From Arthrinium phaeospermum (lineage: Eukaryota > Ascomycota > Sordariomycetes > Amphisphaeriales > Apiosporaceae), in contig QYRS01000005.1 of the NCBI GenBank assembly GCA_006503535.1, forward strand, positions 2,542,001 through 2,606,000: 64,000 nucleotides of DNA, written 5' to 3'. Shown in pieces: positions 1 through 12,437 of the stretch. Numbering within the stretch: the stretch's first letter is position 1; each line of letters starts with the position of its first letter. The position numbers and the translations under genes are program-made. Under the pieces are notes generated by a model, which saw only the letters and a program-made list of their open reading frames with translations, had not been told where the DNA came from and searched no databases.

Positions 1-230
1 GGATAGATAGATAGAAGTCAGCATATTTCGGGAGATTCCCGCATCGTGGCCAACTATTGGATTGTCGGAGTTTGGTTCTATAAGCATCAAGTCTTTTTTC
101 TTGCTCTTACTGATCACGCCTCCCGGCGCAGGACCCCCAAAAGGGAGGAATGAACGCACAGCCGACACTGGCATGCAACCTCTAAACAGCTCGTAGCTGA
201 CGATTGTATATTAAACGAGAGAGGTAGAAG

Positions 231-242
231 TGTGTGTGTGTG
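231..242. repeat. (TG)6 microsatellite
   Basis: Six uninterrupted TG units lie in non-coding DNA, and further GT-rich stretches follow around 320-370. Confidence 0.9.
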
Positions 243-2998
243 TAGATGGGGCAATGGGGGAAAGCAAGTAAGAGAGGGTGTGTCTACTGCATGCGCTGTG
301 ATATTTGATGGGTTAGGAGTGTGTGTGTAAGTGGTGCCTCCCCCAGGTTAGGCTGGAATGGATGTGTGTGGGGGAAGGCAGATAGGAAGGAATGGATGCA
401 CCAGCAGGACAATAATCGCTGCGAGTTCCTTGGGCTCGCATACACTGCGCACGCTGCAGCCAAGTGCCAAGCTATCTGGTTCTGGGGTTGCCTCATGAGC
501 GAAAGGAAGACATGTAGTTTAGTTGGTGGTGTGGTAACCGGCTGGATGGGAACCGTGGGTTTCTCTATCTATCTCCTCCCCCCTCTCTTTTCTTCTCGTC
601 TTCTTGTTCAGGAAAGACACGAAAAAGGACTCGATATTGTCCCATCCGATTCGGTACATCGCATCACGATGCAGTATCCTAAAAGAGGCATTCGGTGTTG
701 ATGAGTGAGTAAGTGTGTGTGATGCGGGTTCACGAGGACAAACACACCCCTCCCCCAAAAGTGACCAAAAAAGGGATCGACGGCTAGAGTGCTTTTTGAT
801 CTGCCTCCTTACCACTTGACCGGGACTGGACATGCAGGCGACGGACCTCGGTGAAGTCATATCGCAGACACAAACCTGATAACATCTTGAAATATAGCAA
901 GAGATATCGTTCACGAGTCGACATCATTCCGAAGTTTAATTAAATGGCCTGCCTGCCCTCCCCTCGTGTGTTTCATGTTGGCTTCTATACTTGCTTTGCT
1001 TCCAATACATGCGCATGCATTCCTTCCTTCGATTATCATCTCACCCTCCTCCGGCAGAGCAGGCATGCCGCAGCAGCAGCAGCATGATAGTAAGCCGAAC
1101 CAATACCGACGACTTACAGTGCCTACAGCTCCGTCTCGTCATTGGACCTGGACCCCCCTCCATTCCCATTCCTCGAAAAGGGCGTATTTCCTTGGTTTTC
1201 CGGAAGGAAAAAAATAAGCCTGACCAGTCCGTGACGACGCAGCCCGTAAAAGCGAGCGAATCAATAGCCTCTGCCTGCTGCTTGCTGCTTATCTCTCTCT
1301 CCTCTTTCTCACGGTGCTTAGACGGCAAAGGGCCAAGCAGTAATCGGATCCTTTCCACATGCCATACCGTACCATATCTAGCGTGCTCACTATCGCGCAC
1401 TTACTGCGGATATCAAGCTGACATCAAGTTAGTTATGCCGGGCTGAGCCGATACGAACGACGGACTAGGTACTGTGCAAAAAGAGAGATAATAAAAGCGG
1501 AGTGGACGGAGTTGTCAGCCGCGGATCTCCTGCTGCTGCCAATTTTTGCTCCTCCTTACCCCGCCATGCCCATGCCGACAAAGCCCCAGCGAGCGTCACT
1601 TACACCGAAAATAGCACACATAACCCTTCTACTGGCTCTCAGGCGTCCTCGCTCTTCTCTGGGCCGTGGGTCCCTCTCTGGGGACCAACGAACCACCAAG
1701 CGCGTATTCTGTCTTCGTCGTCTACAGTACTTTTCGGCTCTCCGTCGCTAGGCGCTTGCTATGTGTCAATCCATGCCGCGTTTCAGAAAAGTACCAGACG
1801 AACGAACTGCTCCAATTGATTACTGTATCTACCTATGTACGGTATTTACAGATTGCGTTTCCTGTCCTACCGGAAAGCGAGCTCCACCCAAGATATGGAT
1901 GGGCGAGGAACGAGAGAACGATGCCGTCTTGTCAGACATACAGGTCGAAGATGGCATGTTTTCCCCCATGGTCTTCACGTTTCTCTCCTTCCTCCCCTGC
2001 CCCTGTAGATTGTCTCAGCGAACTCGTGTCGTTTCTGGTTTCTTCCCGGCGCGGCGTAACCCCCCGAGGAAAAGAAAACCGGGATCTTATCGTCCATCTC
2101 AAGCAATGGCCCGTCTCTCTCGTCCTATCTATCCCATTCTTGTGTATGGTGGGTGGTTGGTAGGAAAGAGCTAACGCAAAGCAACGTCTTACGAGAGAGA
2201 GGAAGAGTGAGGGACGAGCCCTGCGCAAAAAGAACCTGCTTGCCTGCTTGTCGTACTGCGCCTGCTTCGTGGGTGTGTTTCCGTATGCGATGCGTGCTGT
2301 GTAAGTAGGTATTTGTGTGGTGCTACGAGCACTAACGGAAAGCTGCGCAATCACATCTAGCATGTTACTTGCAGGAAGAGAGAGATCATGATGATAGGAA
2401 GAGAGGAGAGGGGACTTTGCGCAAGAACCAAGGCAATAATGTTCCCTCTTCTGCCTCCTCCCACATCCCGCGGAATTCGGTAATGATAGTACTGTGTAAT
2501 GGCTGATGGTTACCTACCTACCTTCCATGCCATCTTGTTTTCTGATCCGAGTCGTGCTGCCCGCCCGCTGCCGTGCACCGCGATCTCTCTCCCGTCGTAG
2601 AACCCTTAACCATCGCCCGGTCAAGGCCTCGCCCTCCCTGCCCCCTCTCTCGCGTGCGATCTTGTGCAGGGAGGACGAAGGTAGATAGGCGGCTTGACGT
2701 CGTACTTGAAGAAGAAGCCCTTCCTTCTTCTTGGAGATCAAGATAGGCGAGCGAGACGAGAAAGATGACGCCGTCGCAGCCACTCTGCACGCAGTCCGTC
2801 TTCGGCCCCCAGAGGTAACGATATGAAACGTCCCCCCATGGGAAGAAGTGCCGACATGGGGGATCTACTCAGCAGTGCATATTTGGAGAAGGGAAAAAAG
2901 AAAAGAAGGAAACTTGTAAGACACTGTCAGCACTCTAAATATTTCCCTCACTTTCTGCTTCCCTTCCCTCTTGCCGTCTCTTTCCGTAGGAGCTTCTT

Positions 2999-3019
2999 CC
3001 CCCCCCCCCCCCCCCCCCC
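2999..3019. repeat. Poly-C tract of 21 bases
   Basis: An uninterrupted run of 21 C lies between a CT-rich stretch and an AT-richer one. Runs of this length are hard to sequence, so the true length may differ. Confidence 0.9.
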
Positions 3020-3684
3020 GAAACGTGCCTTTCCTATCTTTGTGTGCGCAGGTTATTAGTGTTGGTGATACGCGCACTTCGCATTCTGTGACTACTACTA
3101 CTACGTACTCCTTTCTCTCTTCGAATCGGGTGCCACCCGGATGGAAGACGACGACGCCCTCTCCCCCGAAGTCAGTCTTACACGAAAACGCGCAGTCACC
3201 ATCCCATATTACACGCATGCTTCTTTTCATTACACAATAGACCGGCCCTATCGATAGACTATCGGATCCCTGCCTACGTAGGTTACGTAGCCAAAAACTC
3301 GGTGCTCGCGGGTGCTTGAGTTACGGAGGTGCAAGAATAGGCCAGTACATAGAACACTATTCGTCAGCTACGACACTCACTAACATATGCGGCTACCGGC
3401 ATCACTTTATTCTAAGATGGGACAGCCAGCCTGTCGGGAATAGATGAGAGCGAGAGCAGAAAAAGAAACAACAAAGACGGCAGCGCCTGTTCTAGAAGCA
3501 AACAAGCTGCAAGTCTCCACGAATCCCGACGGGGCGGGATGAAACTCCTCCTCACTTTTTACATTTTGTCACGGGACCATTTATTAATTAATTGCTCGAT
3601 TTGTTGTGCTGACTAGATACTACCTACCGCTCAAGCTGACCGACCGACAAGCCGATAAGTATGGGCGGGAATCCACCGTATATA

Positions 3685-3702
3685 TGTGTGTGTGTGTGTG
3701 TG
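3685..3702. repeat. (TG)9 microsatellite
   Basis: Nine TG units in non-coding DNA are followed by a second CA-rich stretch (about 3735-3775) that could pair with it as an inverted GT/CA repeat. Confidence 0.9.
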
Positions 3703-4021
3703 TAAGCTTGCATAGAGCAATATATTGACCTCGCACCCAAACCCGCACCCACACACCCATACACACCCATACGAGTACCTACCTACTCTCTCGAGTCCTA
3801 CAAGCAATGAATGCGCCCGAGATACCCATCCACCCACCCCGAGTCCACCATCGACTCTCTGTGTAAGTATGTGTGCATGTGTATGAGTGTGTGCCCCTGT
3901 TGCCCCTGTGCATCAATGACACCACTTCTACTGAAAAGAGCGCGAGCGCGAGTGAGAAGAGAGAAGGAAGCAATGCCGGTCCATACCCTACCAAAATGTT
4001 ACGTTCCTCCCCCCGCAAATA

Positions 4022-4060
4022 GGCATGCATGCATGCACATACACATACATACATACATGC
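4022..4060. repeat. GCAT/ACAT tetranucleotide repeat
   Basis: A run of GCAT units passes into CACATA/ACAT units. It is alternating purine-pyrimidine DNA in a gene-free interval. Confidence 0.85.
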
Positions 4061-4595
4061 GCATGCCATACAGCTGCTGCTGCTTACCTTACAGTTGCAA
4101 CAACAGCCCTCCTCTCGGCAGACAGCCTTCGTTTCCCCGTCTGTAGGCTATGGTTATGGTAGTAAGGTGAGGTGACATTCCATCCAGTCCGTCTGACCAA
4201 CACAACTCAAATCAATTCCTTCATTTGTGTCCAATGAATGGGGACGGATATGAGCCCTTACCCCCTTACGCAGCAGCCTTGGATCACGATGAATGCCCTC
4301 AAGCATAGATATCGGGCACGCACATAGCCAATCGAGAAATGCCGGCATCGCAGAATGCTACTGCAGGAGTCTGAGAGAGGTAATGGTTGGTGGTAGTGGT
4401 GGTGGTATTGAGAGAAGCAGAAGCAGTAATAGTAGGTAGTAGTAGAAGCATCAAAAAGGGAAATCCCATGACGTGAATTATTCCTTTATTACAATTCAAA
4501 ACAGTAAAAAGTGTCCCCGTCTCCAAAACCGTAAGTAAGATCCCACCCACCTAGCGCCCGCCAACCTGCTCGCTGACTGACCGACCGACTGCGGT

Positions 4596-7211
4596 TTACT
4601 TTTTCTTACTCTTACCACCGCCACCATTGGCATCGGGGGGATTGTATTTGTCTTTCCATATCCTGCGGGCATCGTAAGTAAGGCACGAACAATAGCAACA
4701 ACATAAAAACACGAAAGCAACATCATGAGCGGGAACATAGCCTCAAACCATATATGAGGCATTAAATCAAGGCATGAACAAGGAAAAGAGAGAGGGTGGT
4801 CAGATGTGAGATCGCGCGCGTGTGCAGGTGCTTCCAAGGCAGATAGGCACCGGCTATTGAGATGACAAGATAACCCGGGGGAGGAAGGAGACGGTGCGGT
4901 GGCTCCCTCCTCTAAGTCCCGGGCTGTTTGTGTAGTCGGGCCACCAATCATAGCCCTAGGTAGGTTGATGATAGGGCACTCGCCCGCAGGGCCAACCATA
5001 AGGGAAAGGCACACAGCGAGTGAGTGAGTGAGTGACCCCCGAATCAAGAGTCAAGACCCCCCAAGAGACCCCAAGCAGGCCCAAAAGGGATGATGGGGTG
5101 GGAAAATAAGGCGAACAGGCCAAGAAAAGGGCTGGGCCAATTGACAGCCTATCAACGCCCTCTGGCAGGTGTCATCTGCGACGGCCGTTCTGCAGGCCTC
5201 GGGCCGCGCCAATGGCAATGACGAAACGCTTCTAGGAAGGGAAAGGGGGAAACAACAATAATAGAACGTTTTTGCGACTTACCATGTATTCCCTAGCGTC
5301 TTGTTACCGTTTTGCTCGGCTAGCCGGTAGTACTTCGCGGCAGAATACTAAAAAGCAACGCCCTTCGTCAGCCTCATGTGATGACATCGGAGATCATGGC
5401 TTGCGCCGGCGGATCTGGAACATCTTCTTTTCTTGGATCATGACCAGGGCAGGTAGGGTAGGGGAGAGGACCGCATGAGGCTTGTTGATGCCCAACGTCG
5501 CCGTGGGTAAACAAAGGACCGCGATCCTTGGATGCCTACAGGCTCAGCCTCCCTCCCCAGGTCCCCGGAGCCATACGAAGAATAGCATGGTCCCCCAAGC
5601 CACAGAACCCGTGGGATCGAGGCTCATCGTCCACTGAAACGCCTCCCGGGCACTTCCCGAATGACGAGGAATGACATCTCCCCTGGTCACTGTGACTCGA
5701 CAATCCGCCGGATGTTTGCGTGATGTGAGATTGGGTGAGGATGGATGATCTGTAACTTCATGCCCAACGCAAACGCAAACGTACCTTGTCCTTCTTGCAG
5801 CCGAAGCCCTCGACATAGCACCAGGCAACCTCGTTCATGGCGTCTAGATCCGGACAAATCTCATCGTCAGCCGACCCAGGAACTCGTAATCAGAGGTCGA
5901 TCGATGATCCTTGCTCCTCCTCCTCCTGCAGGACTTACCAGTGTCTCCCAGATTCGCGGCCGTCTCGTAATACTAATGGTTTCGACCCAACGTGCGTTAG
6001 CGAGCTGAAGCCCATCTCTCGGCAGATCTTGCCCATCCCCATCGGCTACGAGAGCAAGGCTCAGGCTGCTGCTGCCAAGGAAGGGAAGATCCCAACCAAC
6101 AAGGAGGTTGCGATGGCCACTCACCTGCTTCGCTGCGACCGAATCCTTAGGTATACCCCATCCATGACGGAAGCAGTTGGCCAGCTCGAAGATGGCCAGT
6201 ACGAGCTCGCCCTTGGCAGCGCCCCCTTTCTTCATGCCGGCCTGCAGCGCCAGTTCTCTCACCAGCGCGGCGTTGGAAGCCGCCGCCGACAGGAAGGTGA
6301 TGGCGCGTTCAGGGTCCGGCGTGCATCCCCAGCCGTGCCTGATGTAATTTCAAAAACAGCATGTTAGCATTTGTCAGGCCCCGGCGGCGCATGATAGGGC
6401 CACCCCTCATAGATGATTGATAGAGTTAGATGGGGCGCCTTTGTACTGTAGGCAACAACAACAACAGCACCGGCAATTAATTGCCCAATGGTGGGCCTCG
6501 GCTCGTTGCCGGCCGCCGCCGTCGTCGTGCCGGTGATTCCGTCGATCATCCCCCGGTCGATGCCGATGTCGAGCGGCGGCAGCTCGTACGGGTTCGCCTT
6601 CTCGGCGAGCGGGGGGCGTCACGACCGAGCGGCTGCGGGCCTGCTCCGTCTGGTGGGCCAGGGCGGTGGCGCGGGCCTCCCACTCGGGCTCGGCGGCGTC
6701 GGGCGGCAGGTTGATGGTCGGCAGGTCTCGGGCACGAACTCGGACGTGCTGGTCCGGCGCGGCGTCGACGACGTCCGATGTGCAGTCTATGCGACAGCCG
6801 CCTCCCGACCGTCTCCTTGGGCCGTAACGACGACGTCTGCGATTGTTGCGGTTGCTGTTGTTGTGGGAGCAGGGGACTCGTAGGAGGCACGGCCGCGGCG
6901 GCTGTCGCCTCCTTATTATGGTTGTTGTGGTGTCGTTGTTGTTGTTCGCGCTCGCCGCGCTGTTGCCGCGCGACCGGCTCTTGAAGACGTCGAGGCTGCG
7001 CCGCGGTTTGGTCGCGCGGGCGCGGGGGAAGGAGTCCTTGGCCGTCAGGTACTCGTCTTGGGGGGTCGAGGCGGGAAGATGCGCTCCTCGGTGTGGGTGT
7101 CGGTTCGGATGAAGGTAAACTCTGGCGCCGCGAGCTTGTGACGGTTTGCGGCATCGGCCGAATAACCTTCAGCCAGCCGATCTTTCTTCTTAGCATGTCA
7201 CGGATCCCCAT
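4596..7211 (-). CDS. Sel1-repeat protein, Nif1/Dsf2-like, with frameshifts in its 5' half
   Basis: This is a fungal Sel1-repeat protein. In S. pombe Nif1 is a mitotic inhibitor that acts on the kinase Nim1; the same role here is inferred from family only. The C-terminal half is clean through GT-AG exons 6338-6125, 5972-5939, 5843-5785, 5347-5283 and 4662-4596. It reads HGWGCTPDPERAITF, AIFELANCFRHGWG, YYETAANLGDT, AMNEVAWCYVEGFGCKKDK and YYRLAEQNGNKTLGNTW, and ends KSKKK. The likely start is ATG 7211 (MGIRDML). The 5' half shows family landmarks (PEFTFIRTDTHTEE-like near 7110, RRSLDVFKSRSRG near 6980, RRLSHRLHIG near 6800, EWEARATALA near 6680, ANPYELPPLDIG near 6590), but they lie in alternating frames. 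About five single-base shifts are needed, two of them at C6/G6 runs (near 7065 and 6613). The segment normally found between ANPYELPPLDIG and the first Sel1 repeat also seems to be missing. Either sequence errors or gene decay would explain this. Confidence 0.75.
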
Positions 7212-8891
7212 GTTGCCCGAAAGTTTTTTCGTTCGGCCCAAAATCAATCGTTTCAATGTTTTTAGTTTTTCCTAGCGACAGCGAGCGAGAGAAAGCGAGC
7301 GAGACGGACAGACAGAGGAGAGCGAGTTCAGAGACAAAGACTAAGAGAGCGAAAGGGAGGACGCAGACGTAAGCAAGGCGGGGGTTTTTAGTCTTGTCCT
7401 AATCCCCCAGAGCCAATTGATGATGAGTTATGGGTAAGTAATTCGTCGCGCGCGAGAGAGAGAACGGGGAGCCGGGAACGAAATATATTAGATGCCGTGG
7501 GACGACTGGGAATGAGCAAGAACTATATTAAGAAATAAAGTACACACTAGACGAAGCCGCTGGCTGCATTGAGCCGAGTTGTTGGGTCGCCTTTCTCTCT
7601 CTCTGCGCCTTTGCATTGCATGACAGTTACTTTAAAAAAGCAGGAGACGGCGCGAACCTGTTGTCGGGTCTATGCCTTGTCCCGCGATGATCATTATTGA
7701 TTTTAGCTCGACCATGCGCTGGGAAGTCGCTATGGAACCTGATACCCCGCCTGTCATTCCAAGGCAAACTGGCGCCTTTTCTCTCTCTCTGCGCCTTTGC
7801 ATTGCATGACAGTTACTTTAAAAAAGCAGGAGACGGCGCGAACCTGTTGTCGGGGTCTATGCCTTGTCCCGACGATGATCATTATTGATTTTCAGCTCGA
7901 CCATGCGCTGGGAAGTCGCTATGGAACCTGATACCCCGCCTGTCATTCCAAGGCAAACTGGGCCCTCATTTGAGGGGCACTCGGGCAGTACTGTGGCTGA
8001 GCCGCAAACCCCCTCGAGCGAGACGCTTGCATCGCCTCCCCGCCGGCCACTAACGAACCGCTAGCCTTTGTGTACCGAGATTCGATCTCAAGATCTTGAC
8101 GCTTTCCATAAACGCCGGCGTCTACTTGTATGTTGAAATGGCCACTTAAATACGTTACATCGTTCGGGTGATATTAGACGCCGTGATCGAGCTTTTTGTC
8201 GCGAAGTACAGGGGTCATGATATGCTACTGAGATTCGGTTGGCGACAATTGACTTGCAAACGTTGTGTAGCAGTGATTGAGCTGACTGAGTGCCGTCTCC
8301 TTATAATCACACCATACGAGGACCTTGGCGCCTCCTACAAGGCGCAGTCGACTGAAGAATTTTCATCACGGGCGCAAGGATTCGTAAGTGTATGCTTCAC
8401 GTGGAGGTAGGCAACTTTACCAGTTATATTAGTCCTTGGCTAGTTCAGGGTGGGGGATGGCGATAGCATCCTGAATAGGGGTAAAGGCAAACGACGGCGA
8501 AATGAAGGAAACAAATACGCAACTGAATATGATAGACTGCCTAGACGAAGAGCCAGCCAGATCTTCTGGGCAATCTTATCACGATATCAGTTCACCTCGT
8601 TCTAGGACATGCATCTGGTAGTTGGCAGCTGACGACGAGACGAATTGGGTATGTCACTGAACTGATACAAATCGCATTGACTATCCACGTGAATGAGTAA
8701 GGATATGAGCTTGAACGTCAAGGGGCGGGCATGTGTATTCATAGCAACGGCAACTTCTCCAGTTCCACATCCGTTCCTGCCGCTTCTTCGCCTTCTTCCC
8801 ATCCTTCTTCTTCCTCGTGGCGTTGTCCGGCCTCCGGGACCGGTTCACCACCGCCCGCCACCGCCGCCAGAACTCCTGAAGTAAAACTCAT
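7212..8891. other. Intergenic, likely promoter of the Sel1 gene
   Basis: No gene is supported. The first part (7212-7560) is GA/CT rich and probably holds the promoter and leader of the minus-strand Sel1-repeat gene. It is followed by the tandem duplication at 7589-7958, then by unremarkable sequence. Confidence 0.5.
7589..7958. repeat. Tandem duplication, about 185 bp, copies differ only by indels
   Basis: The unit at 7589-7772 is repeated at 7774-7958. I aligned them by eye. The left copy lacks one base at four places (a T in the pyrimidine run, a G in CGGGG, an A in CCGACG, a C in TTTCAG) and there is no substitution. Indel-only divergence fits a mis-assembled noisy read better than an old duplication, especially in a genome that may undergo RIP. 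Confidence 0.9.
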
Positions 8892-9330
8892 TCAACGATT
8901 GTAACTCCACCCGCGTGACGTCGCTGCCGGATAGTCGACCGAGGTGCTGCCATCCGGGTTCGTCTTAACTCCACCGATGCTCGATCCGTCCTGGACGGTC
9001 GTGAGGCCGCCGCCCGTCAGCTCAAGCGGCTTCCCGTTGACGATGATGGACTCGCTGCTGATCTCTTCGGAGGTCTGCAGGCCGCCGGACGATGTCACGA
9101 CCTCGCCGACCCCGCCGCTGATGGTGCCGTCGCCGAGGAGGACGCCGTGGCCGCTGACCGTGGTGCGTTTGGGTGGCTGCGGGATCTTGTTGGGATGGTG
9201 GTGGGGATCTGTCCTCCAGGCCGGCTGGTGGGGAGATGGGGGTTGCGTTGATGGGGGCGATCACAAGAGAAGTCGCTAGGAGTAGTTGTACGCAGAACAG
9301 TCCAAAGCGGTAGTGATTATTGGTCGACAT
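8892..9330 (-). CDS. Small secreted protein, one frameshift
   Basis: The start is ATG 9330. The N-terminus has a clear signal peptide: basic MSTNNHYRFG, then the hydrophobic core LFCVQLLLATSLVIAP, then INATPIS. The C-terminal part lies in another frame and reads VSGHGVLLGDGTISGGVGE, then SGGLQTSEEISSESIIVNG, then NPDGSTSVDYPAATSRGW, ending at TGA 8892-8894. Joining them needs one base change between about 9190 and 9215. The mature part is rich in G, S and T, with short repeated turn-forming patterns like those of beta-solenoid surface proteins. It has no cysteine pairs typical of effectors. I do not recognise a named family. Length is about 146 residues once joined. Confidence 0.5.
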
Positions 9331-12230
9331 GATATTCAAAGGTAACACCAGTCGTAAGGGGAGGGAGCTGATTATATAGGTAATAGCACTGTATTATTAT
9401 ACTTTCGATCTTCTGCGGATCTTTCTGGTCTGAGGAGTTGGCCAAGAAACTAGTTATATATACAAAGTACTGCTCTCCTTCTCAAGTGTCCCAATGGTTC
9501 GTTATGGGGCAGGGATGGGATATCGATATGAAGCTCGGTGGCATACAGCTTGACGTTCAGCAGATCTCAGTCGCACATGAGATGTTTACATTCTCTTGGC
9601 GACAAGCAGTCTACTACAGCTTTTCAATGCCATATCTCCTGGTTTGAACGACAATAGATCGAGCCCTGGGCGGCCTCGGGAGTCTAGACGCTTGACAGGA
9701 GGAGAATGCTGTCAGCGGCCCCTCTGTTGCAGTGATGTTGCTCGTCTTTGGTTCGTCCGTAGTACGTGTTGTGCATGGCATGATCACCCCATTTCATCCC
9801 CAGACATCTGCTGGGCGATCGTTCGAAAAGCCACGAATGTCTCCTCAGGGTTCGATGATGTAATGCAAATGGGTCTTTATGTTAACAGGCCTCCAAGGCA
9901 TTCGAGGGTCAGTATTTGGATAATGACTGCTAGCCGAAGCGAGATGTTGGACATGTCTATAACTGCCACGCGAGTCAAGACGGGAGTCAACTCTTGCCTG
10001 TCATCCGAAACCCTGCCGCGGCTGGGCCTTCTCTTATCTTGCAGACTTTCCTGCCGTACCACGTACGACTTCATCGAATACTGATAAAATAATAGGCATC
10101 AAGTTGGCGGTACATTACTTTAAAGTAACGAATGTATCTACTGCATATCTGAATAAGATCCAAGGCGATATCAATCAGACGACCAAAAAAGTTTACTAGA
10201 ATACACTGGATGAAAAATATCAGAGAACCCCCAGCACATACATATTTTATAAGTTACGAAGTCGGTCAAAACAAATCGGACAAAACTGCATCGTCCCACT
10301 TGTCTCTTGACGATCCGGCGTTGTCTGGGGACATCGATAAGACTTTGGTAGCATTTGTCGATCAGTGAGGCGGTGGTAATTGACTTATTTTCATCATTTC
10401 GTTTCTTATTCAGGCGAGTGGCTTCAATCAACATCGACTTCAGGACGGTCACCTCTTCCAGGCTTTCCGCATTCACGAAATGGGACCCTCCATAGAAGAC
10501 CTTTTGTGGACGACCGGAGGCCCAACATCAGAATTACTCTATCAAAGACCCCCAGAGTCAGAAATGAACGTTCTCAGACAGCTCTCTACGCTACAGGCGG
10601 ACACGAACATGGATGAGTCTGTGTGATGAGAGGTGACAACTTCCTCGGCCATGACACTGTGACAAATGAACCAGGGCGTCTACTGGCCCATCACGCGGCA
10701 AGATCATCGCGATTACTGCCTGAGATGCCTCCAATGCGCAATCACGTTGGCATCCCAGACTGATAGGATCGTGACCAAGCGGCCGGTAACTACGTCAGGT
10801 GAGTAGTCCCATGACATACGATGTAGGATGACAGTAGTGATTCTGACATACAATATGAACATCCAGCTGGTGAATCATCTATAACCGTCATACGGTAGAC
10901 AGCTCTGCTTCCTCTAGCTATTGCTTACTTTAATTTACTGCATATTACTATGCCGGTCTGTCTTACTATCAGTCACTTCTCACGTTTGCTTCGTTCCACG
11001 CGTCATTCACCTAGAAGCCCTCAACCACCAAACGTGGCGCAATCAGTAGATCAATATCATGAATTGGACATGGCTGGACATTGCTAATGAACTTGCTTGG
11101 TGGCATATTTCCGCCTTTCACATATAAATACGTTGGGAATCCAGTCTGATGGGTAGATCTGTCTCTGGCATTATCGCCTTTCGCTTCAGGGACATCTATG
11201 GTGAAGTGCTACGATGGTCACGAGTTTGATCTCTTACCGCGGCAGATCCTGTCGAGGCAGTGAGTGCATGGACCAGAATTCCCAGATGAGGGCTCAGGCA
11301 GAAACCTCCTTGTCTTCCCCAGGCATCATCTCGAAGGCCACTCGCTCCTGACTGGCATTCGATACCATAGACCCGATCAATCGCCATATCTTCACTTTCT
11401 CCTCAGGCTCGAGCTGCTTAGCTAATCCTGCAGAGGCAAACTGAGCCCAGACTCATATTCGATGCTTTAGATATGAGGCAAACATACGGCACTCACGAAG
11501 CCATACTCAGGCTGTACGGCGTGGAGACTATGTCCGAATGCGTTCCCTGAGGGCATGTGTCTGCCCGTACAGCCGGACAGACTCACTAAAGTCGACCACT
11601 TCTCACTGCACCAGTACATGTTCACGATATCAACGGATCCAGGTTATATATGAATGTTTACATAAACAACCTGCAAATTCCATCACCATGGGCGTTTGCG
11701 GGCCATTTGTCAGATGGCTATATAAACAGCACTCAGCTAAGCAGTCCGTAATGATACACACTCACGATAAACGTACCATTTCATATTGTAGCCACGGGCA
11801 TATGATTGCTTGTGGGAATTTCAAGAGGCTTCCCGTTTGGCAGATTCAGTTTCATTGTTCAGGCAGTCATTGTTCTCTCGAACCGTTGCCCTAAGACACG
11901 GTCCGTTCCGAAGCTGGATTGTTGTCCCGAACCCCTATTCAGATTCTGAGCTGTGTGTGAAAGGAATCTGAGTACTTTTTCTTTCCACAAGGTGAAGGAA
12001 ATGTGTAAGTAGGTAAACAGCTACTCTACCGAAGGTGTTTGCAATGCTCCTCGTTTTTTCCAGTTACCTATTGTTCCCCAGCCCCCCCTAAGGTGGCAGC
12101 TGTAGCTTAGGCATTACAGTGGTCGACCAAGCCTGTATCAACTAGAAGTGAAGGCATTCAGTGCTGTTATTCGGTGGAGCTGTGTTATTCAGTAAAGCAT
12201 TGAATGCAATCAGTACGCCCCTCCACCAGA
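9331..12230. other. AT-richer interval with no confident gene
   Basis: The sequence has lower GC than its surroundings, and neither strand gives a recognisable protein. Around 10170-10615 both strands are open: a minus frame with MNAESLEEVTVLKSMLIEA, and on plus a possible exon from 10415 after a pyrimidine-rich TTATTCAG acceptor. The evidence does not decide between them. Degenerate coding DNA is possible. Confidence 0.4.
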
Positions 12231-12239
12231 AAAAATACC

Positions 12240-12437
12240 TATAAAGGGCACCTTCCTTCCCAGCTCAGACTTCTGAATTTTTTCCTGGAACATGCAACCT
12301 TCCATTGCATCTTCACAACTTTCTAGGTGAACTTTGCATTCTCCAAAGGCATCACCTCCCGACACCCAACATCTTTTACAAGATTACCTAAAGCATTCCC
12401 TTCTCCCCATTCCGATCTTTCACATTAATAATTAAAG
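12240..12437 (+). promoter_or_regulatory. Promoter and leader of RRM-like gene copy A
   Basis: A TATA box (TATAAAG, 12240-12246) lies about 190 bases before the ATG at 12438. The block GACTTCTGAATTTTTTCCTG at 12269-12288 recurs upstream of copy C (about 14816), which shows that the 5' flanks were duplicated with the genes. Confidence 0.6.

Larger units (their letters stand above)
1..4595. other. Gene-free interval rich in microsatellites
   Basis: I find no supportable gene here. The open frames on both strands are short, biased in composition (CT, GT or GA rich) and match no family I recognise. The interval holds several simple repeats listed separately and ends at the stop codon of the minus-strand Sel1-repeat gene, so part of it may be that gene's 3' UTR. 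A long multi-intron gene of an unfamiliar family cannot be excluded. Confidence 0.5.

Noticed and set aside
6546..7256. Minus-strand 236-codon R/P/Q-rich frame taken as a gene of its own
   Set aside because: Most of it is an out-of-frame reading of the Sel1-repeat gene. The family motifs appear in the other two frames and only partly in this one.
9596..10084. Plus-strand 162-codon frame in the AT-richer interval
   Set aside because: Composition and codon use look random, and no family or splice structure supports it.
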